Origin: Pseudomonas putida
GTDB lineage: Bacteria; Pseudomonadota; Gammaproteobacteria; Pseudomonadales; Pseudomonadaceae
Reading direction: 5' to 3'
NCBI RefSeq assembly: GCF_016406145.1
Contig: NZ_CP066306.1
Coordinates: forward strand, 2,232,001 to 2,296,000
DNA length: 64,000 nucleotides
The notes under the pieces are model-generated. The model was not told the origin of the DNA, ran no database searches, and saw nothing but the letters and a program-made list of their open reading frames with translations. Below, in pieces: positions 26,577 through 35,658 of this stretch. Position 1 is the stretch's first letter. Each line of letters opens with the position of its first letter. The position numbers and the translations under genes are program-made.

Positions 26577-27770
26577 ATGATCGACGTCGAACTGCCCAAC
26601 CTGATGCAAGTACGCGCGTTCATCCGGGTCGCCGAGTTGGGCAGCGTTTCGCGGGCGACGCAGGTGTTGTTCCGTGCTCAGTCCGTGGTCACCCGGGCCA
26701 TCGCCGAGCTGGAGGCGCGGTTCGCTGTTCCGCTGTTCGAGCGCCATGCCAATGGCATGCGCCTGACCGACTATGGCGAGTGCCTGCTGCCGCGTGCACA
26801 GCGCGTGCTGGCGGAACTGGACGGCGTGCCGGGGTTGATGGGCACCGCGCAGGGCGAGCCCCTGTATCTGTTTCAGGCGCGGCGCCTGCAGGTGTTCGTG
26901 AAACTCTGTGAAACACGGCACATGCAAACCGTGGCGCGGCACTTCGGCCTTAGCCAGCCGGCCGTCAGTGCTGCTTTGAAAGTGCTCGAAGGCGGGTGCG
27001 GGCAGCCCTTGTTCGTGCGCACGTCGCGCGGCCTGCAGCCCACTGTGGCCAGCCGGGACATTCTTTTCCCCATCCGCCGGGCGCTGAACGAGTTGCGCCA
27101 CCTGGACAGTGACCTGAGTGCGATGCAAGGCACCCTGCGCGGGGTGGTGCATGTCGGCGCGTTACCCTTGGGCCGCTCGCGCATTCTGCCGGAGGCCATT
27201 TTGCGTTTTACCGCCCAGCACCTACAGGTCCGGGTGGTGACCAACGAAAGCCCGTTCGACCTGCTGGCAACCGAATTACGGGTAGGGGATGTGGACTTCG
27301 TGCTGGGCGCCTTGCGGCCTCACGACTATGCCAGCGACCTGGTGGGCGAGCCGCTCATCAACGAGGAAATGGTGTTGCTGGCCCGCCGGGGGCACCCGCT
27401 GTTGCACACCCCCCTTACGCTCAAGGGCGTGCACCAGGCGCGCTGGGTGTTGCCGCGGGCCGGCTCGCCGGCGCGCGGGCTGCTAGACAACTGCTTCGCC
27501 GCCGCTGGCCTGCCAGCGCCGTGGCCGGTGGTGGAAAGCGCTGATCTGGCGGTTATCCGTGGCCTGCTGGTGCGTTCAGACATGCTGGCGGCGGTGTCTG
27601 CGCACCAGTTGGCGTACGAGATTGCCAGCGGCGAGCTGCAACGCCTGCCGCTGGTACTGCCCGGTACTGCCCGCGCCATCGGCCTCATGCAGCGCAGTGG
27701 CTGCCTGCAGTCACCGGCGGCGGTCGCGCTGATGGCCTGTATCCGCCAGGTGATCACCGAGCATGCCTGA
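26577..27770 (+). CDS. galR: LysR-type regulator with two HTH domains, gallate cluster
   Basis: A 397-residue regulator, about 100 residues longer than typical LysR proteins. Two LysR-type helix-turn-helix domains are visible: residues about 8-70 (QVRAFIRVAELGSVSRATQV...FERHANG) and about 105-170 (LQVFVKLCETRHMQTVARHF...FVRTSRG). A single substrate-binding domain follows. It lies between galBCD and galA, so it should control gallate catabolism. The name follows GalR of P. putida; the double DNA-binding domain is read directly. Confidence 0.85.
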   Translation: MIDVELPNLMQVRAFIRVAELGSVSRATQVLFRAQSVVTRAIAELEARFAVPLFERHANGMRLTDYGECLLPRAQRVLAELDGVPGLMGTAQGEPLYLFQARRLQVFVKLCETRHMQTVARHFGLSQPAVSAALKVLEGGCGQPLFVRTSRGLQPTVASRDILFPIRRALNELRHLDSDLSAMQGTLRGVVHVGALPLGRSRILPEAILRFTAQHLQVRVVTNESPFDLLATELRVGDVDFVLGALRPHDYASDLVGEPLINEEMVLLARRGHPLLHTPLTLKGVHQARWVLPRAGSPARGLLDNCFAAAGLPAPWPVVESADLAVIRGLLVRSDMLAAVSAHQLAYEIASGELQRLPLVLPGTARAIGLMQRSGCLQSPAAVALMACIRQVITEHA

Positions 27771-27812
27771 GCCGGACTGGGGCCTTGGAGCGGGCTCAAC
27801 GGGCTGCGTCGG

Positions 27813-29075
27813 TCAGCTGGACGCCTTGCCAGCGACCGAGTAGCGAACCTGCTGGTTGCGGGTCTTCATGAAGTCTTCGATGCTCTGCCCGCGCATGGCG
27901 GCGTAGATGTCCAGGTTGGACACACCCAGCACGGCGCCCAGCTTCTCCAGCACGAAGAAGATCACCCCATAGTGGATCAACCCGCGCCAGTCGCGGCGGC
28001 GCAGCAGGTCGCTTTCCTCTTCACTCAGGCCTGCCTCGCGGTACAGCGCTTCGGGCTCGCTCAGGAAGCGCTGGCGCCACTGCGGCTCGATCATCCGGTG
28101 CAGGAACTTGTTCAGGCGGTAGCCTTTGGCACTGCGCTCCAGGGTGTAGGGGTAGGTGCCTTGGAGCTGCTGCGCCCCTGCCAGCTGATGCTGCATGTGT
28201 TGGCGGTGACGTTCGTTGACCGGCGCCGGCAGCGCCTGGTCGCGGTTTTCCAGCAGCAGGGTGGCGATGCCGGTCATCGACGGCAGGTAGTAGCTCTGGT
28301 GCTTGCGCTCGACATTGCTAGACAACGCGCCACGCATGATCAGCCAGGTGATCACCTCGGCGCCTTCCATACCGCCGAGCGCGGCGTACTCGGCCAGCGT
28401 CATCTCGGTAAGGCGCTGCGGGTCGTTGACCAGCAGGTCGAGGAACTGCGCGTCCCACTCCGGGTTGTTGAAGCCGCAACGCTCGCCATGCACCTGGTGT
28501 GATACTCCGCCGGTGGCGACGATCGCCACCTTGAGGTCCTCGGGGTAGCTTTCGATTGCGCGGCGTAAGGCTTGGCCCAGTTTGTAGCAGCGTCGCGCCG
28601 TGGGGATCGGCAACTGCAGCACGCCGACCTGCAGCGGCACGATCTGTACAGGCCAGCTTTCATCGCAGGGCAGCAGCGCCGACATGGGCGAGAAGAAGCC
28701 GTGGTCCAGCGGCTTGTCGCGGAAGAAGCTCATGTCGAACTCATCGGCCATCAGGCTCTGGCCGATGTGCCGCGACAGCGCTGCGTGGCCGCCTACTGGC
28801 GGCAGATCCCGAGGGTTACCGCCCTCATCGGCCACGCCGTATTGCTCGTCCACGCCCAGGATGAAGGCACTGTAATGGTCAAAGAAGAACGAGGTGACGT
28901 GGTCGTTGAAGATGTAGAAAAGTACGTCCGGCTGGCGCTGCTGCAGCCAGTTGCGGATCGGCTCGAAGCTTTCGAAGATCGGCGCCCAGGCGGCTTCTTC
29001 CTGTTTGTCGTGGTCGACTGCGAAGCCGATGGTCGGGGTGTGGGAGACGGCCAGGCCACCAATGATACGAGCCAT
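27813..29075 (-). CDS. galA: Gallate dioxygenase
   Basis: A 420-residue class III extradiol dioxygenase that cleaves gallate to 4-oxalomesaconate. The N-terminal two thirds form the LigB-like catalytic domain: SHTPTIGFAVDHDK supplies an early His, and FYIFNDHVTSFF and TGGVSHQVHGER supply further metal-site His residues. The last 130 residues form a fused LigA-like domain (KFLHRMIEPQWRQRFLSEPEALYREAGLSEEE). Length and fusion match GalA. It stands apart from galBCD, convergent with galR. The gallate transporter and porin genes are not in this window. Confidence 0.9.
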   Translation of the reverse strand: MARIIGGLAVSHTPTIGFAVDHDKQEEAAWAPIFESFEPIRNWLQQRQPDVLFYIFNDHVTSFFFDHYSAFILGVDEQYGVADEGGNPRDLPPVGGHAALSRHIGQSLMADEFDMSFFRDKPLDHGFFSPMSALLPCDESWPVQIVPLQVGVLQLPIPTARRCYKLGQALRRAIESYPEDLKVAIVATGGVSHQVHGERCGFNNPEWDAQFLDLLVNDPQRLTEMTLAEYAALGGMEGAEVITWLIMRGALSSNVERKHQSYYLPSMTGIATLLLENRDQALPAPVNERHRQHMQHQLAGAQQLQGTYPYTLERSAKGYRLNKFLHRMIEPQWRQRFLSEPEALYREAGLSEEESDLLRRRDWRGLIHYGVIFFVLEKLGAVLGVSNLDIYAAMRGQSIEDFMKTRNQQVRYSVAGKASS

Positions 29076-29343
29076 GCGAAAGTCCTCTGTTACAGGTTAC
29101 GGCGCGGTTACTGCAGAGGGCGTGCGCTGCCGGGCGTGGCCGTTGGCCAGGATCGCCAGGGCAGCGGCGAATGCCGGCAGGCCGCCCCGGGGTAGCCAAT
29201 TACCCGCCGGGCTACGGCGAGACGGCGACTGTAATCCCACGGTTCAGGCAGCGCCTGCGGGATTTTCTTAACGAGATATCCAATTTTCTTATCGCAGTCG
29301 TCTGGCGGTGTGCCGGCAAGTGGCATTGCAGAATGCGCAGCCC
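29076..29343. promoter_or_regulatory. galA upstream region with direct repeat
   Basis: A 268-bp gap without a gene. ATTTTCTTA occurs at 29262-29270 and again at 29283-29291, a spacing of 21 bp or two helical turns, with GATATC between. It may be an activator site for galA. Confidence 0.4.
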
Positions 29344-29904
29344 TCAGCGTTGCGCTGATACGCCGTTGAGCTCACCCTGTTGCAGGCTTTGCACGCTGTT
29401 GCCCAATGCATCTGTTGCTTCGATATCAGCGCCATGGGCCGTCAGCGCGTCGAGCAATTCCTTGCGCTGAAACATGACCGCATACATGGCTGCTGTCTGG
29501 CCTGCGCCATTGCGCTGGTCAGGGTTGCATGTGGCGTCGATCAGGCGCCTGGCAATGCGCACCTCGCCTTTGAAGATTGCCCCCATCAACGCAGTGTTAC
29601 CCCGCTTGTCCTGGGCGCATGGGTCGGCGCCGGCCGCCAGCAATTGTTCCACGGCTGCTTGCTGACCGTGGTAGGCCGCCAGAATCAGGCCTGTGTAGCC
29701 TTTTTCGTCAGGGGTATCCAGGTTGTAGCCCGCCTGGATGAATGTTTTGAGCATTGCTTCATCCCCGCGGCGTGCGGCCCCGAAGAAGTAATCGCGCAAC
29801 CGCTGCTCGGTGTTGGTGTCTTGCCCTTGGGGCGGCAGTGGCTCTTGTGCCTGGGCGGTGAGGATCAGCAAGCCGCACACGGCTGCCATCATCCATTTGT
29901 GCAT
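29344..29904 (-). CDS. Periplasmic ankyrin-repeat protein
   Basis: A 186-residue protein with a signal peptide (MHKWMMAAVCGLLILTAQAQE) and about four ankyrin repeats. The typical GYTGLILAAYHGQQAAVEQLLAAGADP unit is at about residues 75-100. It lies 56 bp after the catalase gene on the same strand. This matches the katB-ankB pair of P. aeruginosa, where the periplasmic ankyrin protein is needed for full catalase activity. The start follows AGGTAAAC and gives a proper signal peptide; the longer upstream frame lacks one. Confidence 0.85.
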   Translation of the reverse strand: MHKWMMAAVCGLLILTAQAQEPLPPQGQDTNTEQRLRDYFFGAARRGDEAMLKTFIQAGYNLDTPDEKGYTGLILAAYHGQQAAVEQLLAAGADPCAQDKRGNTALMGAIFKGEVRIARRLIDATCNPDQRNGAGQTAAMYAVMFQRKELLDALTAHGADIEATDALGNSVQSLQQGELNGVSAQR

Positions 29905-29960
29905 GGTGTTTACCTGCGTAGAAACGAAGAGCGGGCCGTCGGCCCGCTCAGTCATTGCAA

Positions 29961-31502
29961 TCAGTCCTGCAGCTTCGCTGCCAGCTGCTGAACGCGCTTG
30001 AGGTCTGCCTTGGCCACACTGGCCAGGCCTGCACCGTAGTCGCTATCGGCCTTGTAGAAGAACGACAGCATGATGTAGCGGCTTTCCTCGTCAGTCACTG
30101 CCAGGGCCTGGCCCAGGCTGTTGATCAGGTCGGTCTGTTCCTTCTTGTTGTAGGAACGGAACAGCTCGCCGGTCTGCTTGAAGTTCTGCTCGCGCTGGAT
30201 CTTCGCCTGCTGGGTGCTGCCCACCAGCGGGGTAGGCACATAGCGGGCGCTGGCCTGCTCTTCACGCGGCTGCAGGCGGCTTGGCTGGTAGTTGACGCCC
30301 GTGGTGGTGTGGCCCGCGTTGGCCTGGCCATCCTGGTTGACGTTATTGACCGGGAGGCGCGGCTGGTTGACTGGCAAGCCCAGGCCGTTGGCGCCAATGC
30401 GGTACATCTGGGTGTCGGCATAGGCGAACAGGCGGCCTTGCAGCAGGCGGTCTTCAGACGGTTCGATACCTGGCACCAGGTTCGACGGCGCCATGGCGAC
30501 CTGCTCGGTTTCCTGGAAGAAGTTGTCGACGTTGCGGTTCAGCACCATCTGGCCGATCTTGCGCTCTGGCACGTTCGGCCAGATCTTGGTGGCATCGAGC
30601 GGGTCGAAGTCGAACTTGGCCAGGTCTTCGGGCTTGAGCACCTGGATGTACAGGTCCCATTTGGGGAACTTGCCGTCCTTGATCGCGCTGACCAGGTCGT
30701 TGGTCATGTGGCTGTAATCACGGCCCTGGACCTGCTCGACTTGTTTGGGGTCAAGGTTCTTCTGGCCTTGCAGGCTCTTCCAGTGGAACTTCACGTAGTG
30801 CACTTGGCCTTTGCTGTTGACCAGCTTGTAGGCATGCACGCTGTTGCCGTCCATTTCGCGGTAGCTGGCCGGGGTACCCTCGTTGGAGTACAGCAGCGTC
30901 AAGGTACGGGTGGCTTCTGGTACGTGGGAGAAGAAGTCGAAGCGGCGGGAGTCGTCATCGAGGTTGGTGCGTGGGTCAGGCTTGAACGCGTGCACCATGT
31001 CCGGGAACTTGATGGCGTCGCGGATGAAGAAGGTCGGGAAGTTGTTGCCTACCAGGTCCCAGTTGCCGTCTGCGGTGTAGAACTTGGTGGCGAAGCCGCG
31101 TGGGTCACGCAGGGTTTCGGGCGAGTGGTTGCCGTGCACCACGGCAGAAAAGCGCACGAACACCGGTGTTTTCTCACCTGGGCGGAAGACTTTGGCGATG
31201 CTCAGGTCGCTTATGTCGGCGCTGGCGGTGAACTCACCGTGCACCCCGGTACCACGGGCGTGCACCACCCGCTCTGGAATGCGCTCGCGGTCGAAGCGCT
31301 GCAGCTTCTGCAGCAAGTTGGCGTCTTGCAGCAGCACCGCGCCGTTGGCGCCGGCCGTTTGCGAATTCTGGTTGTCACCAACCGGTGCACCGCTGTCGCG
31401 GGTCAGGGTCGCGGCCTGGACGGACATCGTCAGCAGGCTGGCGGCCAGGCTTGCTGCAACCAGCAGGCGGCCGGGTTGGAAATGCTTTAGCACAGGGGTC
31501 AT
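29961..31502 (-). CDS. katB: Periplasmic catalase
   Basis: A 513-residue clade 2-like monofunctional catalase with a signal peptide (VAASLAASLLTMSVQAA). The active-site His is in RVVHARGTGVHGEF, and the haem-ligand Tyr is in FAYADTQMYRIG. The length equals KatB of P. aeruginosa. It removes hydrogen peroxide in the periplasm. The ATG at 31502 yields the signal peptide; the longer open frame does not. The ankyrin gene follows. Confidence 0.92.
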   Translation of the reverse strand: MTPVLKHFQPGRLLVAASLAASLLTMSVQAATLTRDSGAPVGDNQNSQTAGANGAVLLQDANLLQKLQRFDRERIPERVVHARGTGVHGEFTASADISDLSIAKVFRPGEKTPVFVRFSAVVHGNHSPETLRDPRGFATKFYTADGNWDLVGNNFPTFFIRDAIKFPDMVHAFKPDPRTNLDDDSRRFDFFSHVPEATRTLTLLYSNEGTPASYREMDGNSVHAYKLVNSKGQVHYVKFHWKSLQGQKNLDPKQVEQVQGRDYSHMTNDLVSAIKDGKFPKWDLYIQVLKPEDLAKFDFDPLDATKIWPNVPERKIGQMVLNRNVDNFFQETEQVAMAPSNLVPGIEPSEDRLLQGRLFAYADTQMYRIGANGLGLPVNQPRLPVNNVNQDGQANAGHTTTGVNYQPSRLQPREEQASARYVPTPLVGSTQQAKIQREQNFKQTGELFRSYNKKEQTDLINSLGQALAVTDEESRYIMLSFFYKADSDYGAGLASVAKADLKRVQQLAAKLQD

Positions 31503-31727
31503 CGAGAAGCTCCATAGGCTCAATCGGGCGTTTTTGAATGCGCCCGCAGAGGATAATGAGCGTTGCATGCCCCCCTAAATTGATACTGCGCATCAGCACG
31601 ATTGGCAATTTCAATTCAGCTTTTTATGCACTTGTTGCTAGGTGAGGACTGACGGTACGTCGGCAATCTCACTTGAACTGCCCTCTCACAGGAATGCCTA
31701 ACGCACATCAACCCGAGGGCAAGCACC

Positions 31728-31844
31728 ATGACTGAGCACAAAGACGACCCGAAACAAAGCCAGGTTCCGGCCCATTCCACGGAAGAGGAAAAGGCTAGGC
31801 TCAAGGACAAGAACAAGGACGGTATCCCGCCTGGCGCTGAGTGA
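31728..31844 (+). CDS. 38-residue charged microprotein
   Basis: A short frame encoding a highly charged peptide beginning MTEHKDDPKQSQ and ending KNKDGIPPGAE. It has a GAGGGCAAG leader 5-7 bases upstream and stops cleanly before a REP pair. Acidic/Lys-rich disordered composition and Pro-Pro-Gly-Ala-Glu ending suggest a real small protein rather than chance. Function unknown. Confidence 0.5.
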   Translation: MTEHKDDPKQSQVPAHSTEEEKARLKDKNKDGIPPGAE

Positions 31845-31867
31845 AGCCTTGAGGTTGGGGCCGCTTT

Positions 31868-31970
31868 GCGGCCCATCGCCGGCAAGCCGGCTCCCACAGG
31901 TCTAGCGCGCAGCTCAAGAACTGCGCGGTCCGTGTAGGAGCCGGCTTGCCGGCGATGGGCTGCGTAGCAG
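31868..31970. repeat. Inverted pair of REP elements
   Basis: CATCGCCGGCAAGCCGGCTCC at 31874 onward is followed by its inverted copy GGAGCCGGCTTGCCGGCGATG ending near 31959, with GCGCAG/CTGCGC between. This is a BIME-type pair placed between the microprotein and the reductase gene. Confidence 0.8.
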
Positions 31971-32064
31971 CCCTGAAACGCGTAAGGGTAACCAATCAGA
32001 TTGAACGTTTCAGCAATCCGCCCCGTCGGTACTTCCAAGTCGTTCGCATTTGGAGGCACTACCC

Positions 32065-33138
32065 ATGAAGTACCGCGCACTCGGCAACACTGGCCTGCTG
32101 GTTTCTGAACTGGTGGTCGGCACGGTCCCGTTCGGCGGGCGTGGCGCATTCGAGAAAACCGGCAGCGTGGACGTGGCACTGGCCCGGCGCATGTTCGACA
32201 TGGCCTTCGACGCGGGGGTCAACCTGGTCGACACGGCAGACCTGTACTCCCACGGCCTGGCCGAAGAGATCGTCGGCCAGGCGCTGGGTGAGCGGCGCCA
32301 GTCGGTCATCCTCGCCACCAAGGCGCGCAGCCCGATGGGGGACAACCCCAACGACAGCGGCGCCTCGCGCTATCACCTGATCCGTGCCTGCGAGGCCAGC
32401 CTCAAGCGCTTGGGCACCGACCATATCGACCTCTACCAGATCCACAACTGGGACGGCATCACGCCTGTGGAAGAGACCTTGGCCGCCCTTGAGCACTTGG
32501 TGCAAAGCGGCAAGGTGCGTTACTTCGGCACGTCCAACTACACCGCCTGGCAGATGATGAAAACCCTCGGCAGTGCTCGGCTCAACGGCTGGCAGCAGCC
32601 GGTTTCCCAGCAGATCTACTACACCCCCGAAGCCCGTGAAGCGGAGTACGAGCTACTGCCGATGGCACTCGACCAAGGCCTTGCCACGCTGGTGTGGGGG
32701 CCGCTGGGGGAGGGCTTGCTGACCGGCAAGGTGCGGCGCGGGCAACAGACGCCGGCCGGCACGCGACAGGGCAATGATTGGCCGGAACCCTACGTGCACG
32801 ACAGAGAGCGGGCCTACGACATCATCGAGGCGCTGATCGAGGTTGGGCGGCGGCATGGCTGCTCGCCGGCGCGGGTGTGCCTGGCCTGGCTCAAGGACCG
32901 ACCAGGCATCACCAGTGTCATCACGGCCGGTCGCACCGCCGAGCAGTTGCACGACAACCTGCAGGCGGTGGAGCTGGTGCTGACAGGCCAGGACCTTGAG
33001 CAGATCGAGCGGGTGACGCGGATCGCGCCGCAGTATCCGTACTGGCATCGCATCGCGGCGAAAATGGACCGCATCGACCCGGCGGAGGCGCCGTTCATTG
33101 CCCTGCATCGGCAAACGATGAAGCAGCACAAACCCTGA
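32065..33138 (+). CDS. Aldo/keto reductase
   Basis: A 357-residue NADPH-dependent aldo/keto reductase. NLVDTADLYSHG carries the catalytic Asp and Tyr, TKARSPMGD the Lys, and DLYQIHNWDG the His. The C-terminal TAGRTAEQLHDNLQAVEL segment is the cofactor site. The ATG at 32065 follows GGAGGC. Closest type is the YajO/Tas-like group of sugar-aldehyde reductases. It is convergent with mtlZ, 7 bp apart. Substrate unknown. Confidence 0.87.
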   Translation: MKYRALGNTGLLVSELVVGTVPFGGRGAFEKTGSVDVALARRMFDMAFDAGVNLVDTADLYSHGLAEEIVGQALGERRQSVILATKARSPMGDNPNDSGASRYHLIRACEASLKRLGTDHIDLYQIHNWDGITPVEETLAALEHLVQSGKVRYFGTSNYTAWQMMKTLGSARLNGWQQPVSQQIYYTPEAREAEYELLPMALDQGLATLVWGPLGEGLLTGKVRRGQQTPAGTRQGNDWPEPYVHDRERAYDIIEALIEVGRRHGCSPARVCLAWLKDRPGITSVITAGRTAEQLHDNLQAVELVLTGQDLEQIERVTRIAPQYPYWHRIAAKMDRIDPAEAPFIALHRQTMKQHKP

Positions 33139-33145
33139 TCCGCAA

Positions 33146-34111
33146 TCAGCCCGATGTACCGCTGGCCTGTGGCATGCACGAAAGCTCGCCTGCAAAAGGC
33201 AGGTCCGGCCCGGCCCTGGAACAGGTCACCGCCGCCGCCCCAATGGCGTAGGCCAGCATCGCATCGACCGTCTCGCGCGCCAGCATCGCCACACCCATCG
33301 GGCTGTCCGCACCCAGCCGAGCCAGGCAGGCCAGCACGGCCGCCTGGAACGTATCCCCGGCCCCCACGGTGTCGCGAACCGGCAGTGAGCTGTCCGCCGG
33401 CCGGTGCCAGGACCCGTGCGCACAATGCACGCTGGCACCCTCGGCCCCGTGGGTCACGAACACCAGCCGGCAGCGCTCGTTCAACCAGCCACGGGCTACC
33501 TCGCCAGCGTCGCGCCCCGGGTACAGCACCTGCAGGTCTTCCTCGCTGGCCTTGATCAAATGTGCATGCGCAGCAAACGCTTCAACGCGCCTGCGCCACA
33601 GCGCCACATCAGGCTGCGGATTCAGGCGTACGTTCGGGTCCAGGCTGATCAGCCGCTGGTCGCGTTCGCGTTCCACCAGTGCCAGCAACGTGTCGGCCAC
33701 GGGTGTCACCACCAGTGTGTACGATCCCACGTGCAGCCCGCGCACGCGCTCATCCAGTACCGGCAGATGCTCCAGCCGCACCTGCCGGTCGGCGCAGCCT
33801 TCGCCGCGGAACTGGTACTGCGCCGAGCCGTTGGCATCCAGGCCGACCATGGCCAGGGTGGTGGGTGCATCGCTGGTCACCAGGTGCTGGCAATTCACGC
33901 CTTCTTCCTCCAGTACCCGGCGCAGGCGTGCGCCAAGGTGGTCGCTGGACAGTCCGCCGAACAACCCTGCGGCAACGCCCAGCCTGCGCAGGCCGACGGC
34001 GACGTTGAACGGCGAACCGCCGGCAATCGCGGTAAAGCCCAGCTCTGCGCTGCGCGGGCTGTTTTCCAGGCTGAACACATCGAACAATGCCTCGCCACAT
34101 ACCAAATACAT
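33146..34111 (-). CDS. mtlZ: Fructokinase (PfkB family)
   Basis: A 321-residue ribokinase-fold sugar kinase. The GG motif region IAGGSPFNVAVGLRRLG and the active-site motif RDTVGAGDTFQAAVLA with its catalytic Asp are present. The start MYLVCGEALFDVF is the family start; the longer open frame upstream overlaps mtlY in another frame. It phosphorylates fructose made from mannitol by MtlD. It is the last gene of the mtlEFGKDYZ operon. Confidence 0.9.
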   Translation of the reverse strand: MYLVCGEALFDVFSLENSPRSAELGFTAIAGGSPFNVAVGLRRLGVAAGLFGGLSSDHLGARLRRVLEEEGVNCQHLVTSDAPTTLAMVGLDANGSAQYQFRGEGCADRQVRLEHLPVLDERVRGLHVGSYTLVVTPVADTLLALVERERDQRLISLDPNVRLNPQPDVALWRRRVEAFAAHAHLIKASEEDLQVLYPGRDAGEVARGWLNERCRLVFVTHGAEGASVHCAHGSWHRPADSSLPVRDTVGAGDTFQAAVLACLARLGADSPMGVAMLARETVDAMLAYAIGAAAVTCSRAGPDLPFAGELSCMPQASGTSG

Positions 34112-34152
34112 GAAGTTCTCCCAAACAGAAAAGCGTAAGGACAGTACCGCGA

Positions 34153-35643
34153 TCAGTGCGCAGGCAGGTGATCCAGGTAGCGTCTGTAGGCCACACCATA
34201 GGCGGCCTGCTGCGCCAGACGTGGCAGGGTGCGGGTGCTTTCGTCCAGCTCGACGCAGCGCTCGCACAGGGCCTGGAGGCTGTCGCCGTGGCCCAGTTGG
34301 CGGCCAAGGCTCCAGGCAGCCTGAATTGCCGCCCCCAGCGCGGCGGCTTCGGTCTGGCGCGGGCACACCACTGGCAGGCCGAGCAGATTGGCCAGTACCT
34401 GGCGCCACAGCTCGCTTTTTGCCGCCCCGCCCACCAGGCGGATTTCGCTGCCCTGCAGGCCGCTGGCGTGCAGCAGGTCCAGGCCATAGCGCAGGCTGAA
34501 GCAAGTGCCTTCGAGCACGGCCCGGCACAGGTTGGCGCGTGTCAGGTTGGCGCTGGTCATACCATGCAGGCTGGCGCTGGCAGTAGGCAGCGCGGGTACC
34601 CGTTCGCCATCGAAGAATGGCAGCATCAACAGGCCTTCGGCACCGACCGGGGCTTGGGCGGCGAGGGCTGTGAAGCGGGTGAGGTCCAGCTCAAGCAGGT
34701 CACGTACCAGCGCGCAGGCGTTGGTCAGGTTCATCGTGCAGACCAAGGGCAACCAGCCACCGCTGGAGGCGCAGAAGTTCGCCACCTCGCCCTTGGGGTT
34801 GAACTGGGCATGGTCGGCGTAAGCTGCCAGGGTACCCGAGGTGCCCAGGCTGAGGGTAATCATGCCAGGGCTGATATTGCCGGTACCGATGGCGCTGAGC
34901 ATGTTGTCGCCGCCGCCGGTGGCCACCCAGGCGTGAGGGTTCAGCCCCAGGCCTGCGGCGGCCTGCTCGCGCAGCGGACCGACGCAGTCGCCGGGTGCGA
35001 GCAGCTCGGGCAGTGCCGCCAGCAGGCGCTCGCCCGGTTCGATGTGTTGCAGCACATCGGTTGCCCAGGTGTTGTGGTGCACGTTGTAGTAACCGGTGCC
35101 AGACGCATCGCCCGGCTCGCTGCAGGCGCGGCCTGTCAGCCAGTAATTGAGGTAATCGTGGGGCAGCAGCACATGGGCCAGGCGGGCGAACAGGTCGGGG
35201 AAGCTGCGTTTGCTCCACAGCAGTTTGGACACGGTATAGCCCGGCGCAATCACCAGCCCCAGGCGTTCGATCGAGCCCTGCGGGCCGCCGAGCACGTTCA
35301 GCAGCTTCTGGTTTTCTGCCGTGGTTTCGGTGTCGCACCAGAGCTTGGCCGGGCGCAGTACCTGGCCTTGGGCGTCCAGCATCACCAGGCCATGCTGCTG
35401 GCCGGATACCGCCAGCGCACGGATGGCCTGGCCATTGACGCCGGCCCCATGCAGCGCGCCAGCGACTGCCGTGTGCAGGGCGGCGAGCCAGTCGGCCGGG
35501 TCTTGCTCGCGGCGCCCGTCGCGGCCCCGTGCAGGCGCGTGCGCGGCACTACCAAGGCCCAGCACCCGGCCACTGCCAGCGTCCAGCACCAGCGCCTTGG
35601 TGCCCTGGGTGCCGCAATCAATGCCGAGAAACAGTCCTTCCAT
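34153..35643 (-). CDS. mtlY: Xylulokinase
   Basis: A 496-residue FGGY-family kinase. The start LFLGIDCGTQGTKALVLD is the ATP/substrate motif, and VGGAAKSELWRQVLANLLGLPV is the C-terminal signature. It phosphorylates D-xylulose formed from arabitol by MtlD. It lies 15 bp after mtlD in the polyol operon and 41 bp before mtlZ. Confidence 0.9.
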   Translation of the reverse strand: MEGLFLGIDCGTQGTKALVLDAGSGRVLGLGSAAHAPARGRDGRREQDPADWLAALHTAVAGALHGAGVNGQAIRALAVSGQQHGLVMLDAQGQVLRPAKLWCDTETTAENQKLLNVLGGPQGSIERLGLVIAPGYTVSKLLWSKRSFPDLFARLAHVLLPHDYLNYWLTGRACSEPGDASGTGYYNVHHNTWATDVLQHIEPGERLLAALPELLAPGDCVGPLREQAAAGLGLNPHAWVATGGGDNMLSAIGTGNISPGMITLSLGTSGTLAAYADHAQFNPKGEVANFCASSGGWLPLVCTMNLTNACALVRDLLELDLTRFTALAAQAPVGAEGLLMLPFFDGERVPALPTASASLHGMTSANLTRANLCRAVLEGTCFSLRYGLDLLHASGLQGSEIRLVGGAAKSELWRQVLANLLGLPVVCPRQTEAAALGAAIQAAWSLGRQLGHGDSLQALCERCVELDESTRTLPRLAQQAAYGVAYRRYLDHLPAH

Positions 35644-35658
35644 TGCGTGTGCTCCGGG

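Noticed and set aside
29955..31490. 511-residue open frame opposite katB
   Set aside because: It is the antisense of a clear catalase in GC-rich DNA, with no recognisable motif.
31616..32179. 187-residue minus-strand frame
   Set aside because: It runs through the REP pair and the start of the aldo/keto reductase gene; no family features.
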